Shown: positions 45,423-55,090 of the stretch, piece by piece
Layout: every line of letters starts with the position of its first letter
Numbering within the stretch: the stretch's first letter is position 1
NCBI GenBank assembly: GCA_024640955.1
Contig: JAHEDZ010000007.1
Coordinates: 1-56,861, forward strand
DNA: 56,861 nucleotides
Origin: Oceanospirillaceae bacterium
GTDB lineage: Bacteria > Pseudomonadota > Gammaproteobacteria > Pseudomonadales > Balneatricaceae
Direction: 5' to 3'
Notes under the pieces: model-generated
Databases searched by the model: none
Told to the model about the DNA's origin: nothing
What the model saw: only the letters and a program-made list of their open reading frames with translations
Position numbers and translations under genes: made by a program

Positions 45423-45762
45423 AGAAAAACACCTCTAAATTGATCGGCTACAAGTTAGTCTTTTTTTGCTGAAAAACTTGTACGCCACAAAATCCGTTTC
45501 CGAGCAGATCTGATGTCCGAAGATTTATCACCATTTTCGGCGTCAGCAGTCGTCAGATACTAATACTGCCTTATACATGGGGATCGTTGCTGATAATACA
45601 ACGGTCCACCTGTCTTCTATCTGAATCAGATCTCGATGAGTTGAGCGATGCTACCATGAGCCACAGCGTTCAGACAGTCTGAAAGGCTTGTATCTACTAT
45701 GCTGCGGCCAAAGCGAGTAGACTATCACTCAACCCAGCACTATTTCAGGACAGCAGTTTAGT
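45423..45762. other. 340-bp gene-free region between ftsH and yhbY
   Basis: Divergent intergenic region where many gammaproteobacteria carry rlmE. No rlmE fragment can be read in any frame. Near ftsH there is an ACAAGTT/AACTTGT stem (45450-45456, 45475-45481) around a T7/A7 run. In the middle is a possible heat-shock promoter for ftsH. The remaining sequence shows nothing I can assign. Confidence 0.7.
45575..45602 (-). promoter_or_regulatory. possible sigma32 promoter of ftsH
   Basis: On the minus strand CCCCATGT (45575-45582) matches the sigma32 -10 consensus CCCCATNT. GTTGTA (45597-45602) matches four of six -35 positions at a 14-bp spacing. ftsH is heat-shock controlled in E. coli, so a promoter here would fit. 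The start lies about 145 bp upstream of the ftsH start codon. Confidence 0.4.
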
Positions 45763-46065
45763 ATGAGCCTCACCAACGATCAAAAGAAGCGTTTGCGTAA
45801 CGTTGCACACAATCTCAACCCAATTGTTACCGTAGGTGGAAATGGCCTGTCGGAAAACGTACAGCTTGAGGTGGACCGAGCACTGGAGGATCACGAGTTG
45901 ATCAAAGTGAAGTTCGCCGTTGGCGATCGCGATCTAAAGCGTCAGCTAATCAAAGAGTTAGTGGAGATTGTCGAAGCCCAACTAATTCAAGAGATTGGGA
46001 ATATTGCTGTGCTTTTCCGCCCCTCAGACGAGCCAAACCCGAAGCTTTCCAATCTCATGCGCTAG
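45763..46065 (+). CDS. yhbY: CRM-domain RNA-binding protein YhbY
   Basis: Small KH-like CRM-domain protein associated with pre-50S ribosomes. The 100 residues contain the diagnostic LRNVAHNLNPIVTVGGNGLSENVQLEVDRALEDHELIKVKF and the GNIAVLFRPS end, both typical. It is divergent from ftsH, as in most gammaproteobacteria, though the gap between them lacks rlmE. Confidence 0.95.
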   Translation: MSLTNDQKKRLRNVAHNLNPIVTVGGNGLSENVQLEVDRALEDHELIKVKFAVGDRDLKRQLIKELVEIVEAQLIQEIGNIAVLFRPSDEPNPKLSNLMR

Positions 46066-46279
46066 ATTCGACAGTATCCAAGAGCTACTCTGGTCCAACC
46101 ACGTTCTCTTTTTCAAATAGCGGGTTGTGGTAATCCTATTTAGTAAAAACAGACGATCGCATTAACATCCCAAGATTAGGTTTTCAGTAGACTGACTCTA
46201 AGCTGTCGATTACACGCTTAGTTTCATTTTTACATCTCTCACACTTTCAGTGGGACAACAATGACCGTAGGAGTCGATA

Positions 46280-47323
46280 ATGATTAAAAAATTCCTAGTT
46301 AAAGCCTCTGCAGTTGCCGTAATGGGTGCTGCAATGTCGATGGCAGCTCAAGCTGCTGAAGTGACTCTGAAGTACCACAGCTTCCTGCCTGGCAAAGCTC
46401 CAGCGCACGCTAAGCTGGTTAAAGATTGGACTGAGTCGATTGCTGAAGCATCGAACGGCCGCATCGAAGTTAAAATGTATACGGCAATGCAACTCGGTGG
46501 TAAGCCACCCCAGCTAGTTGATCAGGTACAGGATGGCTTTGCTGACATTATCTGGACCCTGCCCGGCTACACTCCGGGTCGCTACCCAGCGATCTCAGCG
46601 TTCGAGGTGCCATTCATGGTAACCGATGCAGAAGAGACCTCTATGGCTCTGCAGGCTTACTACGAAGCGAACCCTTCAGTGCAGGCTGAATTTGCGGATA
46701 TGCATCCACTGTTCTTCTGGACGCATGACCGCGGCGTTGTTTATACCAAGGGTGATGCAATCGACACCGTTGCTAAGTTCGAAGGCAAAAAGCTACGTAA
46801 CCCAAGCCGCCCTGTAGCTATGGCGCTGGAAGCACTGGGAGCAACTCCAGTGGGTATGCCTGTACCAGAGATGCCACAGGCTCTAGCGAAAAACGTTATT
46901 GACGGTACTGTTGTACCTTTCGAGATCGTTCCAGCACTTCGTCTGCATGAACTGGTCGACAACGCTGTAGAAATTCAGGATGCCGACGGGCGTGGTCTCT
47001 ACACCTCAGTATTCGTGATGGGCATGAACAAAGCTAAGTACGAATCACTGCCAGCTGACCTCAAGAAAGTGATCGATGATCATTCGGGCATAGCGATGGC
47101 TCAGCAGTTCGGCGAATTCTTCAAAAACGCAGAGAACGTTGGCCGCAAGATGATCGACGAGAAAGCGACACGTCAGACTATGGCTGCGGCAGAAGTGACA
47201 AAGATGCGTGAAGCTACTAAAGACGTCGCGACTGACTGGATTCGTGAGATGAACGATCGTGGTCTGGACGGTCAGGCCCTGCTGGAATCAGCACAGGCCC
47301 AGCTGGATAAATACAGCAAATAA
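46280..47323 (+). CDS. TRAP transporter solute-binding protein, DctP family
   Basis: Periplasmic receptor of a tripartite ATP-independent importer. The 347 residues begin with a signal peptide (about 1-25, MIKKFLVKASAVAVMGAAM, cleavage at AQA-AE) and then VTLKYHSFLPGKAPAHAKLVKDW, the usual DctP opening. The conserved carboxylate-binding arginine is probably that of GKKLRNPSRPVAMALEALG, followed by the VIDGTVVPFEIVP segment. A strong AGGAG lies 7 bp before the ATG. The ligand is unknown beyond an organic acid. A nine-codon open frame (46261-46287) overlaps its ribosome-binding site and start. No regulator gene is adjacent. Confidence 0.93.
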   Translation: MIKKFLVKASAVAVMGAAMSMAAQAAEVTLKYHSFLPGKAPAHAKLVKDWTESIAEASNGRIEVKMYTAMQLGGKPPQLVDQVQDGFADIIWTLPGYTPGRYPAISAFEVPFMVTDAEETSMALQAYYEANPSVQAEFADMHPLFFWTHDRGVVYTKGDAIDTVAKFEGKKLRNPSRPVAMALEALGATPVGMPVPEMPQALAKNVIDGTVVPFEIVPALRLHELVDNAVEIQDADGRGLYTSVFVMGMNKAKYESLPADLKKVIDDHSGIAMAQQFGEFFKNAENVGRKMIDEKATRQTMAAAEVTKMREATKDVATDWIREMNDRGLDGQALLESAQAQLDKYSK

Positions 47324-47347
47324 ACCAAAGACTTAGGGTGAATTACA

Positions 47348-47860
47348 GTGTCACAACTGTTAGTTAAAACCCGGTCAATAGCTACCCTCTATGAGCAAGC
47401 CACTATGTGGCTTGCTCTTTTAGGGGGAATAGTTTTGACCCTGATGGCCATCACCACCGTGATCAGTGTTGGCGGCCGATACTTTTTCTCTGCGCCGATT
47501 CAGGGTGATACCGAAATAATGCAGATGTTCACTGCAGTTGTAGTAGCGCTATGCCTACCTTACTGCCAGATGCGACTGGGCAATGTTATCGTCGATGTTC
47601 TCACTACATCAGCTCCTAAACTATTTCGACTGACGATGGATATTATCGGCAGTCTGCTGCTGGGCGGTCTCTTTGCCATTCTCGCCTACTACACCTTTGA
47701 CGGCGGCGTGGCCGCTGCAAAGTATGGAAACGAAACGATGATGTTGCGGATGAAGGAGTGGCCTTTCTACGACACCATCGCCTTCGGGTTTACGCTGACA
47801 GCCATCGCCGGGTTTATCAAACCTGTCACTCTTCTCGCAGATTACAAAGGTTCGAAATGA
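47348..47860 (+). CDS. TRAP transporter small membrane subunit, DctQ family
   Basis: The 170 residues have four membrane helices (about 22-44, 58-75, 95-117, 134-153). It forms the membrane complex with the large subunit. The start is GTG 47348 after AGGGTG. It has the DctQ features GRYFFSAPIQGDTEIMQMF and LPYCQMRLGNVIVDV. The stop overlaps the next start as ATGA. Confidence 0.9.
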   Translation: MSQLLVKTRSIATLYEQATMWLALLGGIVLTLMAITTVISVGGRYFFSAPIQGDTEIMQMFTAVVVALCLPYCQMRLGNVIVDVLTTSAPKLFRLTMDIIGSLLLGGLFAILAYYTFDGGVAAAKYGNETMMLRMKEWPFYDTIAFGFTLTAIAGFIKPVTLLADYKGSK

Positions 47861-49170
47861 GTACTGAAGTCATTGCGGGATTAATGATCCTGTTCATGCT
47901 GATCATTATGTTTTTGCGCGTACCCATAGGTATCGCAATGATGCTCTCTGGTGTTATTGGTTACTCCATCATCGATGATTTCAGCACCCTAACCTACTAC
48001 ATGAAAGGCTCCTCATTCGCACAGATGGCGAGCCACTCACTGGCAGTTATCCCGCTATTCCTGTTCATGGGCAATCTGGCAGCGCGCTCGGGTATCAGCC
48101 GCTCTCTCTTTGTCGGCGTAAACGCGTTTATTGGTCACCGTCGCGGCGGCTTGGCATTAGCTGCAGTGGGCGGATGCGGACTGTTTGGTGCAATATGTGG
48201 TAGTTCTTTGGCAACTGCCGCCACCATGGGCTCAGTAGCCCTGCCTGAGATGAAACGTCACGGCTACCACGGCGCTCTGGCAACCGGCGCTCTCGCTGCC
48301 GGTGGTACACTGGGTATCCTAATCCCACCATCAATCGTCCTGATCATCTATGCCATCCTGACTGAGCAGAACATCGTCAAACTCTTCATGGCGGCTATGG
48401 TTCCAGGTGTAATGGCCGTTATCGGCTACATGTTGGTGATTGCGATTGTCGTAAAACTCAATCCGCACTATGCCGACAAAGCTGAGAAATCTAGCTGGGG
48501 CGAACGTGGCCGTGCTCTGATCGAGCTGATCCCAGCATCAATCCTCTTCATCGGTGTACTTGGCGGCATTTACGGCGGCGTCTTCACTCCCTCTGAGGCG
48601 GCAGCCTACGGTGTCGTCGGCACGATTATTATCGCACTAATAAACCGCCAGCTTACTTGGAAGACATTTGGCGAGTGCATCAAGCAGACCGCTGTGAATA
48701 CCGGCATGATCTTTGTAATCATTCTTGGCGCAGATATGTTCAACGCCTTCTTGAGCTTGTCGGGCATGCCTCAGGCACTTGCCGACTGGATCGTTGATTC
48801 TGATATGACGCCTATGCTGGTCTTGTTGGTAATGCTCGGCGTTTACCTGGTACTCGGCTGTCTGATGGACTCACTGTCAATGATTCTGCTGACCGTACCC
48901 ATCTTCTTCCCTGCGATCATGTCCCTCGACTTCGGTATGACCTACGAGCAGACCGCACTCTGGTTCGGCATCATCTGTTTGATCGTAGTTGAGGTGGGCA
49001 TGATCACACCACCGGTAGGAATGAACGTCTTCATTATTAACAAAATCGCTGATGGCGTTCCAATGCGCGATACCTTTGTCGGCGTCTTGCCATTCCTGGC
49101 GTCGGACTTCGTACGCGTGATTCTGCTACTGCTATTCCCAGTACTTACCTGGGGAATTATTCCGGATTAG
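47857..49170 (+). CDS. TRAP transporter large membrane subunit, DctM family
   Basis: Sodium-driven translocation subunit with about 12 membrane segments. From ATG 47857 (ATGA overlap with dctQ) it has 437 residues, the usual DctM size; a start 33 codons upstream in another gene is rejected. Family blocks are FLRVPIGIAMMLSGVIGY, GGCGLFGAICGSSLATAATMGSVALPEM, GGTLGILIPPSIVLIIYAILTEQNI, GVFTPSEAAAYGVV and MITPPVGMNVFIIN. The three genes form a complete TRAP operon ended by a bidirectional terminator. Confidence 0.93.
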   Translation: MSTEVIAGLMILFMLIIMFLRVPIGIAMMLSGVIGYSIIDDFSTLTYYMKGSSFAQMASHSLAVIPLFLFMGNLAARSGISRSLFVGVNAFIGHRRGGLALAAVGGCGLFGAICGSSLATAATMGSVALPEMKRHGYHGALATGALAAGGTLGILIPPSIVLIIYAILTEQNIVKLFMAAMVPGVMAVIGYMLVIAIVVKLNPHYADKAEKSSWGERGRALIELIPASILFIGVLGGIYGGVFTPSEAAAYGVVGTIIIALINRQLTWKTFGECIKQTAVNTGMIFVIILGADMFNAFLSLSGMPQALADWIVDSDMTPMLVLLVMLGVYLVLGCLMDSLSMILLTVPIFFPAIMSLDFGMTYEQTALWFGIICLIVVEVGMITPPVGMNVFIINKIADGVPMRDTFVGVLPFLASDFVRVILLLLFPVLTWGIIPD

Positions 49171-49179
49171 AGCAATAAA

Positions 49180-49201
49180 AAAGACCGCTAATGCGGCCTT
49201 T
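49180..49201. terminator. bidirectional terminator between dctM and greA
   Basis: AAAGACCGC (49180-49188) pairs with GCGGCCTTT (49193-49201) with one A/C mismatch around TAAT. An A-run upstream gives a strong U-tract for minus-strand transcripts from greA, and a weaker TTTAAT serves the TRAP operon. A second hairpin, GTAGTAG/CTACTAC (49208-49214, 49221-49227), lies closer to greA. Confidence 0.8.
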
Positions 49202-49245
49202 AATAGCGTAGTAGTCTGAGCTACTACCTGGGTGTGAAACGAGGG

Positions 49246-49725
49246 TTAGATATGCCTAACCTCTGCAACCTCATACTCGATCATACCTTTAGGGGTTGTA
49301 ACAGTTGCCACGTCACCCTCTTCCTTGCCGATGAGGGCACGAGCGATCGGTGAGTTAATTGAGATCTTGCACTCTTTGAGATTGGCTTCGTCATCACCGA
49401 CGATCTTGTAGGTAACTTCCTCGTCAGTCTCGAGGTTAACCAGATCTACAGTAGTGCCAAAGATCACCTTACCAGTATGCGGCAGGCTGGTCACGTCGAT
49501 GACCTGAGCAAGCGAGAGCTTGCTCTCAATCTCCGCGATACGACCTTCAATGAAACCCTGCTGTTCACGTGCAGCGTGGTACTCAGCGTTCTCTTTGAGA
49601 TCTCCATGCTCACGCGCTTCAGCAATCGCAGCGACCACTTCCGGGCGCGCTTTTGTCTTGAGGTGTTCGAGTTCAGAGCGAAGTGCAACTTCGCCCTCAA
49701 CTGTCATAGGGACGCGACTGCTCAT
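49246..49725 (-). CDS. greA: transcription elongation factor GreA
   Basis: Rescues backtracked RNA polymerase by stimulating transcript cleavage. The 159 residues have the N-terminal coiled coil with the acidic tip ([24 protein letters not shown]) and the C-terminal FKBP-like domain with [16 protein letters not shown]. The start overlaps the carB stop by four bases (ATGA), so it is translationally coupled to carAB. Confidence 0.97.
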   Translation of the reverse strand: MSSRVPMTVEGEVALRSELEHLKTKARPEVVAAIAEAREHGDLKENAEYHAAREQQGFIEGRIAEIESKLSLAQVIDVTSLPHTGKVIFGTTVDLVNLETDEEVTYKIVGDDEANLKECKISINSPIARALIGKEEGDVATVTTPKGMIEYEVAEVRHI

Positions 49726-52700
49726 GCAGATACCTCCTGGTGGATATCCTGCAGGCGACGCACTTCGCGCTCTTCACCAAACTGCAGTGCAGCAGCTACC
49801 GCTTCGGCACCGGCCAGTGTAGTGGTGTATGGCACTTTGTGCTGCAGCGCTGCGCGACGGATGTCGGCAGAGTCCGCAATCGCCTTGCGACCTTCAGTAG
49901 TGTTAACCACGTAAGCGATCTCACCGTTCTTCAGCATATCAACGATGTTTGGACGACCCTCAGCAACCTTGTTAACAACCTTAGCTTCTAGGCCACTCTC
50001 GTTCAGGTGCTTAGCCGTGCCGCTAGTTGCAACTAGAGAGAACCCCAGTGCAACAAGATCCTGCGCCAACTTAACAACGCTAGCTTTATCAACATCGCGT
50101 ACCGAAATGAAAGCGTTGCCTGGTTTAGGCATCTTTTCACCTGCACCAATCTGCGCTTTCATGAACGCTTCACCAAAGGTCACACCGGTACCCATAACTT
50201 CACCAGTCGACTTCATTTCAGGGCCAAGAATTGGATCTACACCCTGGAACTTGTTGAACGGGAATACCGCTTCTTTGACGTTGAAGAACTTAGGCACGAT
50301 CTCTTCCGTAAAGCCAAGATCCTTCAGAGACTTACCAGTCATAACCAGCGCAGCAATTTTCGCCAGCGACACACCGATACACTTAGATACGAACGGTACT
50401 GTACGTGATGCACGCGGGTTTACCTCGATGACGTAGATTTCGCCGTCCTGGTAGGCCAGCTGTACGTTCATCAGACCCACTACGCCGAGTTCCAGCGCCA
50501 TCTTACGCACCATCTCACGCATCGCGTCCTGGATATCCGCTGCCAGGTTGTATGGCGGCAGTGAACAGGCTGAGTCACCTGAGTGAACACCCGCCTGTTC
50601 AATGTGCTGCATGATTGCACCGATCACAACCTGCTCGCCATCACAGACCGCATCGATATCAACTTCGATCGCCGCATTGAGGAAGTGGTCTAGCAGTACC
50701 GGTGCTTCGTTTGAAACCTGTACCGCCGTGTTCATGTATTTGCGCAGTTCGTCCTCTTTGTAGACGATCTCCATTGCGCGCCCACCGAGTACGTACGAAG
50801 GACGTACAACCAGTGGGTAGCCGATCTTCTCAGCTTCAACGATCGCAGCATCGAGGCTACGAACAGTCGCGTTCTCCGGCTGCTTCAGACCCAGACGCTT
50901 GAGCATCTGCTGGAACTGTTCGCGGTCTTCCGCACGGTCAATCGCTTCAGATGAGGTACCGATGATAGGCACGCCAGCCTGCTCGAGAGCTACAGCGAGT
51001 TTCAGTGGAGTCTGACCACCGTACTGCACGATAACGCCCTTGGGCTTCTCAACTTCAACGATCTCAAGCACATCTTCCAGTGTGATCGGCTCGAAGTAGA
51101 GACGATCAGAGGTGTCGTAGTCAGTCGATACTGTTTCTGGGTTACAGTTCACCATGATGGTCTCGTAACCATCTTCACGCGCTGCCAGTGCTGCGTGTAC
51201 ACAGCAGTAGTCGAACTCGATACCCTGACCGATACGGTTAGGGCCACCGCCAATCACCATGATCTTGTCGCGATCAGAAGGATTCGCTTCACACTCTTCC
51301 TCGTAGGTTGAGTACATGTAAGCGGTATCCGTTGCGAACTCTGCCGCACAGGTATCAACGCGCTTGAAGACTGGGCGTACGTTAAGCTTCTGACGCTGTT
51401 TACGGAACTGCTTCTCAGATACTCCAAGCAGCTTAGCCAGACGAGCATCCGAGAAACCTTTGCGCTTCAGACGGAAGATCATATCGCCTGTCATTTCGCT
51501 CGGTGCAGTTTCAGAGACGCGTTTCTCGTCCTTGATAAGATCTTCGATCTGAATCAGGAACCAGGGGTCTACACCGCTGAGTTTGTAGATCTCATCGACG
51601 CTCATACCCATGCGGAATGCATCACCGATGTACCAGATGCGCTCAGCACCGGGTTGAGTCAGTTCGTGGATCAATTCGTCACGCGCATCTTCAGCTTCGA
51701 GGTCAAGAATAGGGTCGAAGCCTTCAGAACCTACTTCCAGGCCACGCAGGGCTTTCTGGAGTGACTCCTGTTGAGTACGGCCGATCGCCATAACCTCACC
51801 AACAGACTTCATCTGAGTCGTCAGACGGTCGTTAGCCTGCGGGAACTTCTCGAAAGTGAAACGTGGAATCTTAGTAACTACGTAGTCGATCGCAGGCTCA
51901 AACGATGCTGGCGTGCGACCGCCTGTGATATCGTTATGTAACTCATCCAAGGTGTAACCCACTGCCAGTTTCGCCGCCACTTTTGCAATCGGGAAACCTG
52001 TTGCTTTGGACGCCAGTGCTGACGAGCGAGATACCCGTGGGTTCATCTCAATAACAACCATGCGGCCTGTGTCTGGGCAGACACCAAACTGTACGTTTGA
52101 ACCACCGGTCTCAACACCGATCTCACGCAGTACAGCCAGAGATGCGTTACGCATCAACTGGTACTCTTTATCGGTCAGCGTCTGTGCTGGTGCAACGGTG
52201 ATTGAGTCACCCGTGTGCACGCCCATCGCATCAAAGTTTTCGATAGAACAGATGATGATACAGTTGTCGTTCTTGTCGCGAACAACCTCCATCTCATACT
52301 CTTTCCAACCGATCAGCGACTCATCGATCAGAAGTTCGTTAGTTGGGGAGAGGTCAAGACCACGCTCACAGATCTCGATGAACTCTTCTTTGTTGTAAGC
52401 AATACCACCGCCCGAACCGCCCATAGTGAATGATGGACGGATGATTGCTGGAAAACCGATTGAATCCAGAACCTGCAGCGCCTCTTCGAGCGAGTGTGCG
52501 ATTGAGGCGCGTGGACACTCAAGGCCGATGCTCTTCATCGCTTTGTCGAAGCGCTCGCGGTCTTCCGCTTTATCGATCGCGTCCTGAGTCGCACCGATCA
52601 TCTCAACATCAAACTTAGCCAGTACGCCTTCGCGATCAAGATCCAGCGCACAGTTCAATGCAGTCTGACCACCCATAGTAGGCAGCAGTGCATCTGGACG

Positions 52701-52943
52701 CTCTTTCTCTATGATCTTAGCGACTGTTTTCCAGTTGATCGGCTCAATGTAAGTTGCATCTGCCATGGCTGGATCAGTCATGATGGTCGCTGGGTTTGAG
52801 TTAACCAGAATGACGCGGTAACCCTCTTCACGCAGCGCTTTACACGCCTGTGCGCCTGAGTAGTCAAATTCACACGCCTGGCCGATAACAATCGGGCCGG
52901 CGCCGAGGATCAGAATACTTTTTAAGTCGGTACGTTTTGGCAT
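49722..52943 (-). CDS. carB: carbamoyl-phosphate synthase large subunit
   Basis: Makes carbamoyl phosphate from bicarbonate, two ATP and ammonia supplied by CarA, feeding arginine and pyrimidines. The 1073 residues match the E. coli length and duplicated ATP-grasp plan: [22 protein letters not shown] at the N terminus and [23 protein letters not shown] at the start of the second half. ATP-binding [16 protein letters not shown] and [15 protein letters not shown] mark the two sites. The C-terminal about 140 residues form the allosteric domain with [10 protein letters not shown]. It is 70 bp downstream of carA. Confidence 0.97.
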   Translation of the reverse strand: MPKRTDLKSILILGAGPIVIGQACEFDYSGAQACKALREEGYRVILVNSNPATIMTDPAMADATYIEPINWKTVAKIIEKERPDALLPTMGGQTALNCALDLDREGVLAKFDVEMIGATQDAIDKAEDRERFDKAMKSIGLECPRASIAHSLEEALQVLDSIGFPAIIRPSFTMGGSGGGIAYNKEEFIEICERGLDLSPTNELLIDESLIGWKEYEMEVVRDKNDNCIIICSIENFDAMGVHTGDSITVAPAQTLTDKEYQLMRNASLAVLREIGVETGGSNVQFGVCPDTGRMVVIEMNPRVSRSSALASKATGFPIAKVAAKLAVGYTLDELHNDITGGRTPASFEPAIDYVVTKIPRFTFEKFPQANDRLTTQMKSVGEVMAIGRTQQESLQKALRGLEVGSEGFDPILDLEAEDARDELIHELTQPGAERIWYIGDAFRMGMSVDEIYKLSGVDPWFLIQIEDLIKDEKRVSETAPSEMTGDMIFRLKRKGFSDARLAKLLGVSEKQFRKQRQKLNVRPVFKRVDTCAAEFATDTAYMYSTYEEECEANPSDRDKIMVIGGGPNRIGQGIEFDYCCVHAALAAREDGYETIMVNCNPETVSTDYDTSDRLYFEPITLEDVLEIVEVEKPKGVIVQYGGQTPLKLAVALEQAGVPIIGTSSEAIDRAEDREQFQQMLKRLGLKQPENATVRSLDAAIVEAEKIGYPLVVRPSYVLGGRAMEIVYKEDELRKYMNTAVQVSNEAPVLLDHFLNAAIEVDIDAVCDGEQVVIGAIMQHIEQAGVHSGDSACSLPPYNLAADIQDAMREMVRKMALELGVVGLMNVQLAYQDGEIYVIEVNPRASRTVPFVSKCIGVSLAKIAALVMTGKSLKDLGFTEEIVPKFFNVKEAVFPFNKFQGVDPILGPEMKSTGEVMGTGVTFGEAFMKAQIGAGEKMPKPGNAFISVRDVDKASVVKLAQDLVALGFSLVATSGTAKHLNESGLEAKVVNKVAEGRPNIVDMLKNGEIAYVVNTTEGRKAIADSADIRRAALQHKVPYTTTLAGAEAVAAALQFGEEREVRRLQDIHQEVSA

Positions 52944-53013
52944 CTGTAAAACCTAATCTCTAAAACTTGTTAATCCCGTGGCTTTCGCCATTCGCTCTGA
53001 TTGAGAGTCGCTC

Positions 53014-54153
53014 TTAGCCGTTCTGGCGAGCTGACATCATCTCAATGAAACGATCGAACAGTGGAGCCACATCGTGTGGACCTGGGCTCGCTTCTGGGTG
53101 CCCCTGGAAGCTGAATGCCGGACGATCCGTGCGTTCGATCCCTTGCAGGGAGCCGTCAAACAGAGATTTGTGGGTCGCGCGTAGTGTGCTTGGCAGCGTT
53201 TCTTCTGCCACAGCAAAACCGTGGTTCTGACTGGTGATCATTACGCGATTGCTATCAAGATCCTGAACAGGGTGGTTGGCACCGTGGTGACCAAACTTCA
53301 TCTTTTCAGTCTGAGCACCCGAAGCTAGCGCCAACAGCTGGTGGCCCAGACAGATACCAAAGACAGGCAGTTCAGATTTCAGAATCTCAGTGATCGCTTC
53401 AATCGCGTAGTCACATGGCTCTGGATCGCCAGGACCGTTCGATAGGAACACGCCATCGGGATTAAGTGCCAACACCTCTGCAGCAGGCGTCTGAGCCGGT
53501 ACCACGGTGAGGCGGCAGCCCCGCTCAACCAGCATACGCAAAATGTTGTGTTTCACACCGAAGTCGTAGGCAACAACATGGAAAGGCTGTTCAGCGTCAG
53601 CTTTCTCAACGTAGCCAGTGCCCAGCTCCCATGAAGAGGTGCTCCAGCTACCAGCCGATTCGCGGGTAACGACTTTTGCCAGATCCATACCTTTAAGGCC
53701 CGGAAAAGCACCTGCAAGCTCCAGCGCCTTGGCCTCATCGATGTTATCGCCAGCCATAATGCACCCGTTCTGAGCACCCTTCTCGCGCAGAATACGGGTC
53801 AGGCGACGGGTATCGATATCAGCGATACCGACAATACCGCGTTCACGCAGGTACTCGTCCAACGCTTGCTCTGAGCGGAAGTTGCTCGCCATCAGCGGCA
53901 GATCGCGAATAACCAAACCTGCAACCCAGGTCTTATCAGACTCAGCATCTTCAACGTTACAACCAACGTTACCGATATGTGGGTAGGTCAGCGTGACAAT
54001 CTGACGGCAGTAGGATGGATCGGTTAGGATCTCTTGGTAACCTGTCATTGAGGTGTTAAAAACAACCTCACCGGCAGACTCGCCTTCGGCGCCAATCGAA
54101 ATCCCTCTGAAAATTGAACCATCTTCAAGAGCTAGAATGGCTGACTGCGTCAA
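53014..54153 (-). CDS. carA: carbamoyl-phosphate synthase small subunit
   Basis: Glutamine amidotransferase subunit that releases ammonia for CarB. The 379 residues have the N-terminal domain ([39 protein letters not shown]) and the class I amidotransferase domain. The nucleophile is the cysteine of [15 protein letters not shown], and the His-Glu pair lies in [11 protein letters not shown]. The start codon is TTG 54153 with GGAGG 5 bp before it; carA genes of relatives also use non-ATG starts. About 135 nt of leader precede it, with a promoter, a short frame and a terminator. Confidence 0.96.
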   Translation of the reverse strand: MTQSAILALEDGSIFRGISIGAEGESAGEVVFNTSMTGYQEILTDPSYCRQIVTLTYPHIGNVGCNVEDAESDKTWVAGLVIRDLPLMASNFRSEQALDEYLRERGIVGIADIDTRRLTRILREKGAQNGCIMAGDNIDEAKALELAGAFPGLKGMDLAKVVTRESAGSWSTSSWELGTGYVEKADAEQPFHVVAYDFGVKHNILRMLVERGCRLTVVPAQTPAAEVLALNPDGVFLSNGPGDPEPCDYAIEAITEILKSELPVFGICLGHQLLALASGAQTEKMKFGHHGANHPVQDLDSNRVMITSQNHGFAVAEETLPSTLRATHKSLFDGSLQGIERTDRPAFSFQGHPEASPGPHDVAPLFDRFIEMMSARQNG

Positions 54154-54180
54154 TGTGACCTCCCCGCGGAATCGCTAACA

Positions 54181-54249
54181 TCAAAAACTGTGGGGCATAG
54201 TTGTGAAAAAGCGAGGCCAAACTGATGGTTCGCCTCGCTCTAAAAACAT
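54181..54249 (-). CDS. putative 22-residue carA leader peptide
   Basis: A 22-codon frame (ATG 54249, TGA 54181-54183) runs through both arms of the leader terminator. It starts MFLERGEP and ends TTMPHSF, with F codons in two U-rich patches. No good ribosome-binding site precedes the ATG. If translated, ribosomes following polymerase would disrupt the terminator, as in the pyrBI leader of E. coli. This is inference; the frame could be chance. Confidence 0.35.
   Translation of the reverse strand: MFLERGEPSVWPRFFTTMPHSF
54205..54239 (-). terminator. leader terminator (attenuator) of carAB-greA
   Basis: AGCGAGGC (54232-54239, minus sense) pairs with GCCTCGCT (54210-54217) around a 14-nt loop, followed on the minus strand by TTTTT. 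It lies between the best promoter (54295-54323) and carA, 55 bp before the start codon, so transcripts from that promoter must pass it. It could alternatively close the upstream DUF882 gene, but that stop is 135 bp away. Confidence 0.75.
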
Positions 54250-54294
54250 GCCGTATGAAGGGTCGCCGCGGATCGCGCGGCCAAAACCTGCGGT

Positions 54295-54323
54295 ATTCTA
54301 CTCGAACACCCCAATACTGTCTA
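54295..54323 (-). promoter_or_regulatory. carAB promoter
   Basis: On the minus strand TAGACA (54318-54323), a 17-bp spacer (54301-54317) and TAGAAT (54295-54300): each hexamer matches five of six consensus positions. Start of transcription would be near 54288. Confidence 0.6.
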
Positions 54324-54374
54324 TCGCAATAAGGGGTTAGAACCCTGAGTATGCAACCAGTATCGCCGCGGCTT

Positions 54375-54911
54375 TTACTTACCCCAGAAGCGCACACGTC
54401 CGGTATCAAGATGCAGGAAGTTCGACCCGGTGTACAGACCTACTCCACCTGATTTAGCCGCTAGAGCCGCTTTATTCAGATGTTTCAAGTCCGTGCCCGG
54501 GAGGCGTACATCAATCGCCTGACCCAACATGTGCAGACTCTTTTTCGCCACTCCCGAACTCTTTGAGCGCAGGGCCTCATTGGTTTTAGGCGAGCGATAA
54601 CCGGAGATAATCTCGAACGAACCTGAGTTCTCTGTCGCTAGCTGCAGCTTATGCAGTAGATCGATCAGCTCGCGGTCCATCTGATAACCTTCACCGGTGC
54701 GGAAATCGCGCAGCAGATGATTAAACTCAGCCAGAGACTCATCAATGTACTGACCCTCTGCCCAGTAGGTTAGTTTGAGCTTTTCACCGGTATGCAGGTG
54801 ATTGAACGCTAGGCTTCGCTCTTTCTTAAGAGATGCTAAAGCAACATTAGGAAATGCGGCTGCGGCAGCAGCCAAGGATGCGCACTTAATAAATCCTCGA
54901 CGCGACAACAT
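54375..54911 (-). CDS. DUF882/YcbK-type M15-like peptidase with Tat signal
   Basis: The product (178 aa) begins MLSRRGFIK, a twin-arginine signal (SRRGFIK) before a hydrophobic alanine-rich stretch, so it is exported folded. ATG 54911 has AAGGAGG 8 bp before it and puts the Tat motif at the N terminus; starts at 54947 or 55013 are less likely. The mature domain has the family's YRSPKTNEALR and SLHMLGQAIDVRLPG with zinc-binding His and Asp, and a terminal FLHLDTGRVRFWG. Homologous to E. coli YcbK (MepK), a murein endopeptidase, which also lies beside an L,D-transpeptidase gene. Confidence 0.9.
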   Translation of the reverse strand: MLSRRGFIKCASLAAAAAAFPNVALASLKKERSLAFNHLHTGEKLKLTYWAEGQYIDESLAEFNHLLRDFRTGEGYQMDRELIDLLHKLQLATENSGSFEIISGYRSPKTNEALRSKSSGVAKKSLHMLGQAIDVRLPGTDLKHLNKAALAAKSGGVGLYTGSNFLHLDTGRVRFWGK

Positions 54912-55090
54912 GTCTACCCCTCCTTGGGTACTCTTCTGATTGGCCATACCTCTCCCCTGGGTAACTACAGACCATTTATCGCCCCGACCCTCATAGTCTG
55001 GGTATAACTGCAAGCGAGGTGCTTATGGTTGCACCTTCTGATTAAATATTAACCAATTCTTTAGGGGAGGGATAGGCTGATAGCGACTGT

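Noticed and set aside
46066-46279. Obvious promoter or operator for the TRAP operon
   Set aside because: No hexamer pair with good spacing and no convincing dyad was found; the region is left unassigned apart from the ribosome-binding site and short overlapping frame.
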